Assembly: GCA_026874595.1 (NCBI GenBank)
Contig: CM049310.1
Span: 312,001-376,000 of the forward strand
Source: Sipunculus nudus
Lineage: Eukaryota; Annelida; Sipuncula; Golfingiida; Sipunculidae
Length of the DNA stretch: 64,000 nt
Direction: 5' to 3'
Both the position numbers and the translations under genes were made by a program. The notes beneath the pieces were generated by a model, which made no database searches, was not told the DNA's origin, and was given only the letters and a program-made list of their open reading frames with translations. Within the stretch, counting starts at the first letter, position 1; the number at the start of each line of letters is the position of its first letter. Below are positions 59,472-64,000 of this stretch, piece after piece.

Positions 59472-59502
59472 CCCCCAACCCCCCCCCCCTCCCCCCCCCC
59501 CT
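59472..59502 (-). repeat. C-rich tract, G-quadruplex candidate on the minus strand
   Basis: C5-AA-C11-T-C11 on the plus strand. The complementary strand has three long G runs and could fold as a G-quadruplex. Confidence 0.7.
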
Positions 59503-60962
59503 CAGTCTAAATTCTGAAAATTTCTGGATCCACCACTGGTTTGAATTTATCATTCTGAAATGTTCTGAACTTTTGATGTCCTAAGTTGTGCTATATAATC
59601 ATAATTCAAGATATGAAAAGTGCGACGCGAAAGAGACCGAATTGTGCTCGGACACACAAGGGGTGATAACTAATGCTCTGATGACCTATGGTCAACTGAG
59701 CTAAAAAAATGCATGTATTTTCCAAGAAGCATGCGGAAGGTCCAATTTGGTTTGGTCAGGTTCACTGGAATGTTTTTACTTTACCAATTATTTCTGTTTT
59801 ACGTTAACGGCTAGGGAAATCTGTTATTATCGTTTAATTTCGCATTACATTATTGGTTAATGATACGTTTTCGGTCATTTATTTATTACGTTATCAGTTG
59901 GTTTTACATTATCAGTTGTAACAGTCCCATAATTATTTTGGTAGTTCTACAGAAGGCCTTAGGCCACATCTGTTCTTCTTCTTCTGATACTAAACACTGG
60001 TATGCAGATATTCCAGTGTCCAGAGGGTTATTTTACCCTGGATCATATTTATACCCACCTTGTCTCATTAATGTATTTTTGTAAATGTGGTTCTCCATTA
60101 AGAAACAGAAATATTTAACTTATTTGCCGGCCCCACGTCAGTGAATACAAAGCCACAAGTGTGCCCTGGGAGGACCAACACATTCTTCAATTGCCAGTCG
60201 ATAAACAAATGAAGCATAGAACCGACCTTTAGAGAATGAGAATAAAAACTGCTTATTTTTACTTTTGGCATTAACAATTACTCTTTTCTTAAAGATTTTT
60301 TTTGGTGGAGGTAACCGCCACCATTTACAATATTTTAATATTAACATCTGCAGAATTCCATTCCGCTTTCGGATTACGTGACACGGCATTATCGCACGCT
60401 TCCTCCGATTTTTTTTTCCTGGCGGTAACCAGGCCCGGTGACCACTATCCCATTGCTGGGTCGAACCCCCGAAGCAGGGCCGGCGAGCACGATCTTCCCA
60501 TTAAGTCTATTTTAGTCTCTTACACCATCTTCAGAGAGATATTACTCACAAACCATTAATTAATAATAATGGTTAACATTTTGTTTCATAGAATTATTTC
60601 ATGCGAATTTTTAATAGAGAATCATTTGTTACCTTTTCCGCAATTTTAAACGAAGAAATATTAGAAGGAAAGATGATAAATATATGATAAAAATGTCTGA
60701 AAATGTATGTATGTTCTGAGATGAAATTATTGTTAAATATAATCGGGATATGTGATATATCGTGTTTCTGTAATAAAATCATAAGACCAACAACGAAGGC
60801 GTCATTTCTATATAGCAGATCTAATAATTTTAAGACATTCCGATTATTTTAAGTATGTCTTAGTTTGTTTCCAGATCAATTAGATCATCTTAAACACCGG
60901 TTTGCACATATCTCCGGGAGACCGAGGACCCATAATAATAAAGAGCAGATATGTGGGGCATG

Positions 60963-60966
<4 letters not shown>

Positions 60967-61033
<67 letters not shown>
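60967..61033. repeat. (AT)n microsatellite
   Basis: About 67 bp of uninterrupted AT. Confidence 0.95.
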
Positions 61034-61036
<3 letters not shown>

Positions 61037-61165
61037 TTGACAGTGGAAGTATCAATTTTCCAAGATGAACTGTGTCCAGTATTTTAAGTATTTGATAGAA
61101 TCTGGCCTAATATTAATTTCATAACAGTTAAAAGAAAAAGATATAAAATATTAATGAAAACATTA

Positions 61166-61170
<5 letters not shown>

Positions 61171-61219
<49 letters not shown>
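61171..61219. repeat. (AT)n microsatellite
   Basis: About 48 bp of AT, 140 bp after the previous AT tract. Confidence 0.95.
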
Positions 61220-61221
<2 letters not shown>

Positions 61222-61526
61222 ATCAGACCATTTGAGATCATCCTGAATAAGTGTAGCAAAGTACTTATAATTATTAACAATCTTAACTCCAACATTGTTG
61301 ATACACACTTTAATTACTACATTACACCCTTTCCTGAAATCGAATAAAACTTCCTTTGTTTTTTTTCATTATTTAAAACAAGATTGCGATTGACAACATT
61401 TAGTCAGATATAATATCTCCTGCCTATAAGGCAATTCATTGTCATCAGAAATTAGTCCTAAGGTCATTGTGTCATCTGAATATTTAATCATTTTTACTAA
61501 TCTAATCTTATACAAGCATCGTTGTG

Positions 61527-62038
61527 TTGACCTGACATCGAGCGTATATCTTATTGGAGCGTAGTGGTGTTAAAGACACAGAGAACGAGACACAGTAAAC
61601 TGTTGTACTCGTTCCCGCGTCCATTTATTTGCATGTATGCCAGTTTAGGGGAGCAGAGAACCAGCCTAGCCGAAGAGATCGCGAGGGAACGCGAAAAAGA
61701 TCGCGAGGGAACGCGAAAAAGATCGCGAGGGAACGCGAAAAGATGGCGAGGGAACGCAATATTATCGCGAGGGAACGCGAAAAGATCGTGAGGGAACGCG
61801 AAAAGATCGCGAGGGAACGCGAAATTATCGCGAGGGAACGCGAAAAGATCGCGAGGGAACGCGAAAAGATCGCGAGGGAATGCGAAATTATCGCGAGGGA
61901 ACGCGAAAAGATCGCGAGGGGACGCGAAAAGATCGCGAGGGAACGCGAAATTATCGCGAGGATACGCGAAAAGATCGCGAGGGAACGCGATATTTACCCA
62001 GAAAAAAAATATCACGTATGTCACTTTAGGGGCTCCAT
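61527..62038 (-). repeat. Dispersed repeat with minisatellite core, copy 2 (inverted)
   Basis: Reverse complement of the 57979-58660 element: GACCTGACATCGAG, GTGGTGTTAAAGACAC, GGGGAGCAGAGAACCAGCC, minisatellite, then TGTCACTTTAGGGGCTCCAT. It is shorter than copy 1 mainly because it has fewer 21-bp units. Confidence 0.78.
61673..61992 (-). repeat. 21-bp minisatellite, about 15 units, inverted relative to copy 1
   Basis: Same unit as at 58027. Read in the copy-1 orientation from 61992 downwards, the variants run TCTTTTC, TAATTTC, TCTTTTC, TCTTTTC, TAATTTC in a near-regular three-unit cycle (63 bp), which decays and shifts frame towards 61680. Confidence 0.88.
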
Positions 62039-62040
62039 AA

Positions 62041-64000
62041 GGAGACACAGTTGTTTATATAAAATAATCAAGGGTGACATGAGGTCATATCAGAACACAA
62101 AATTAAGTAACGATTTGAACAATTTTCAATTCTTTGCATACACAGTTACTTACATACTGAAAATATTTAAAACTGTCTATAAAGAATAATGATTAATAAC
62201 TCCTAGAAATATGAGAGTTATTATCGCATATACATAAATATATACATACTGTAAATATTTAATGCCTGCCCAACATTCTTGTGGCGTGTTTGTCTGCCAT
62301 TTTAATGTGGTTTGTATGTTGTTTTGTGGTCTGCGATGACAGATGTCATTAAAGCAAGACTAAATCCTTCGGCTAAACTGAAGTCTTACTTTAACCGGCC
62401 AACCCACTAAACTATTTTTTTATTTACATATTAAATCATTGACTAGTTTTATGAAGTTTTAAAGCAAATCAACAATGTAGAATGCTCGGTCTTGAATGGC
62501 TATAATAAATCCTGGTAGCACACACACACACATATATGCTTGTCCATATACATACTGTAAGCATTCACACTCGCATACACACATAACACCCTTTCTGGCA
62601 TATGGCAAAGAATTAAACCAATAAGAGCTTGTGTCCCGCTGTAATCAAACCAATGAGAACGCGTGTCGCATGTTTAAATTTTGGGCTGAATGCACAATGC
62701 AATACCACGCTCTTATTTGTCTGATTACATTTCTTTGCTCTGTGCGTACCCTGGTGTTCTGACCGAGATAACCCTGCCACAAAAGCAGCGGTTACACAAA
62801 AACAATCTTTAACGACTCCCGTGTATAACCGCTGCGTGAGGAGCGTATATCTGACTGTACATATCCACCCCCAACCCCCCTCCATGAGATTCTGAAATTT
62901 GCTCCATACACTGATATGAAAGGATACAGTTGGATATTTGGACAAGGGATGAACTTTGATATATGGTATTCATATAAGCTCAATTAGATTCGACGGAGGT
63001 GTTATGTTTTGTCATTGATGCTAGTTATCCTGTTCTCTCCGCCGAGACCCTCACATATGTTAACCATTGTATTATATCAGCATAGACCACTTGTAAAAGT
63101 TCCTGAAAGAAAAGTATAGCGACAGGATCCATTGTAAATGGCATGATACAGCCAAGATATACGCTTAATTTATCTTAAATTACGTATCCGCAAATAAAGT
63201 TTTATTTCCTTATAAAATTATAAACAAATTTGCTACCAAATTATTTCCTCTTTTTTAATCAGATCAGTAATTTTTAAAATCTCCAGGGAGACCGTAGGCC
63301 GCCACCTGCACCTGTTACTACTTGGTGTTTTGAATTTCACCCCCCAAACCAGTTCCGGAGGTATGCGCTCTCCGGATGCTCTTTAATTTATAGTAATAAG
63401 CGAAAAGAGTATGACACACTGAAGCAACACTCCTACACAACCCCTTGATACGAAAAACAATGTTCACCTAGGACTGGTGAAAATATTACGCCCTGCATGA
63501 CGCAGACCTTAGAACTTCATGGTGATTTAAACACCTCATCCCTTGCAATTGAAAACAACACAACGTGATGGAATGTTAACAATGCCGGGCGGCTCTGTTT
63601 GATTGCAGCTGTGAGTCGGGCTCTGTTACCGACATTGAGCATATCTGGTTGTTTTCTTGGTATGCGCTATCTTGTTCCGAGTAAAACTGTTTGTAACCCT
63701 TTACCCTACAACTGGTATTTACACACGAAACCCACTGCTAACTGTTAGCGAAGGGGAAGCTGGGGTTAATCATGTATTGTTGGTGCTCCAGCTGCAATAA
63801 AGGAGGTACATGTATTATGTTCTATTTCGGAAATGGGTGCCAATTGATCGTCAATGATATAATCATATTTTGGCATCTTAATCAATTTAAGTTGTTCACA
63901 AGTGATAGTGTTCTCCGTTTTGTCATATATTGTACTTGTCCTTACACTGGGAAGTTATGATAATAATTATATGGAGGGTAGACACGCGATTGGGAACAGA
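62041..64000. other. Right end of window, no gene recognised
   Basis: AT-rich. A short CA/TA-rich stretch lies near 62520-62585. Open frames at 62613-62945 and 63772-63960 show no motif I recognise. Confidence 0.4.
62349..62394. repeat. Small inverted repeat (hairpin)
   Basis: TTAAAGCAAGACT (62349-62361) and AGTCTTACTTTAA (62382-62394) pair at 12 of 13 positions around a 20-nt loop. Possibly the end of a small DNA transposon, but only one hairpin is seen. Confidence 0.45.

Larger units (their letters stand above)
58661..61526. other. AT-rich spacer between inverted minisatellite elements
   Basis: Holds AT microsatellites and a C-rich tract listed separately. A GGGTCGAACCCCC near 60460 recalls a B box but has no A box. 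No gene was recognised. Confidence 0.45.

Noticed and set aside
60420-60495. tRNA-derived SINE or tRNA gene at GGGTCGAACCCCC
   Set aside because: Only a B-box-like string is present. No A box at the right distance and no cloverleaf.
57992-62189. Arg/Glu-rich and Phe/Pro/Arg-rich frames over the minisatellites as protein genes
   Set aside because: Open frames on both strands and in more than one frame follow from a stop-free 21-bp unit. No start context, exon structure or conserved flank supports a gene.

Overview
The window is animal nuclear DNA, non-coding and repeat-rich apart from one retroelement. It is AT-rich and carries a metazoan-type Ty3 retrotransposon, eukaryotic tRNA genes with TTTT Pol III stops, AT microsatellites and many dispersed repeats. 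The Ty3 element and the AGGTCA-rich tandem repeat recall mollusc or other marine invertebrate genomes. That placement is an impression and was not tested.

Layout. (1) 1-10124: a nearly complete Ty3/Metaviridae LTR retrotransposon on the minus strand. The left LTR (1-649) is cut by the window edge and the right LTR spans 9474-10124. The LTRs differ by only about two substitutions plus homopolymer lengths. Gag (4967-6202) ends on a canonical T TTA AAC slippery site followed by a 10-bp GC-rich hairpin, so Pol is made by -1 frameshifting. The Pol frame has one nonsense codon in the protease (4773-4775) and is then open to 735 through RT, RNase H and integrase. A 3.3-kb leader (6203-9473) holds foreign pieces, including an opposite-strand tRNA-Lys primer-binding site.

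(2) 10125-51475: a tandem array of about 2.2-kb units. Each full unit carries one tRNA-Ile(GAT) gene on the plus strand and one tRNA-Leu(CAG) gene on the minus strand, facing each other across about 530 bp. There are 18 copies of each tRNA in the window. The retrotransposon sits inside an array unit, so the array almost certainly continues to the left of the window. The last five units before 40.6 kb were duplicated as a block, and the second block lost exactly one unit by a crossover that can be placed within about 125 bp at a tRNA-Leu gene. The array ends are diverged and broken and the centre is homogenised.

(3) 51476-64000: mixed flank. It holds a 470-bp miniature LTR retrotransposon (TRIM, 52750-53219) with 5-bp target duplications, a tRNA-Pro-like PBS, a polypurine tract and a tRNA-like Pol III promoter inside its LTRs. 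A likely signal-peptide first exon lies at 54035-54098. A tandem repeat dense in nuclear-receptor AGGTCA half-sites spans 55.69-57.34 kb. Two inverted copies of a repeat with a 21-bp CpG-rich minisatellite lie at 58.0-58.7 and 61.5-62.0 kb. There are also AT microsatellites and a C-rich tract.

The two strongest items for follow-up are the two-tRNA tandem array with its readable crossover history, and the TRIM whose LTRs carry a tRNA-type promoter.
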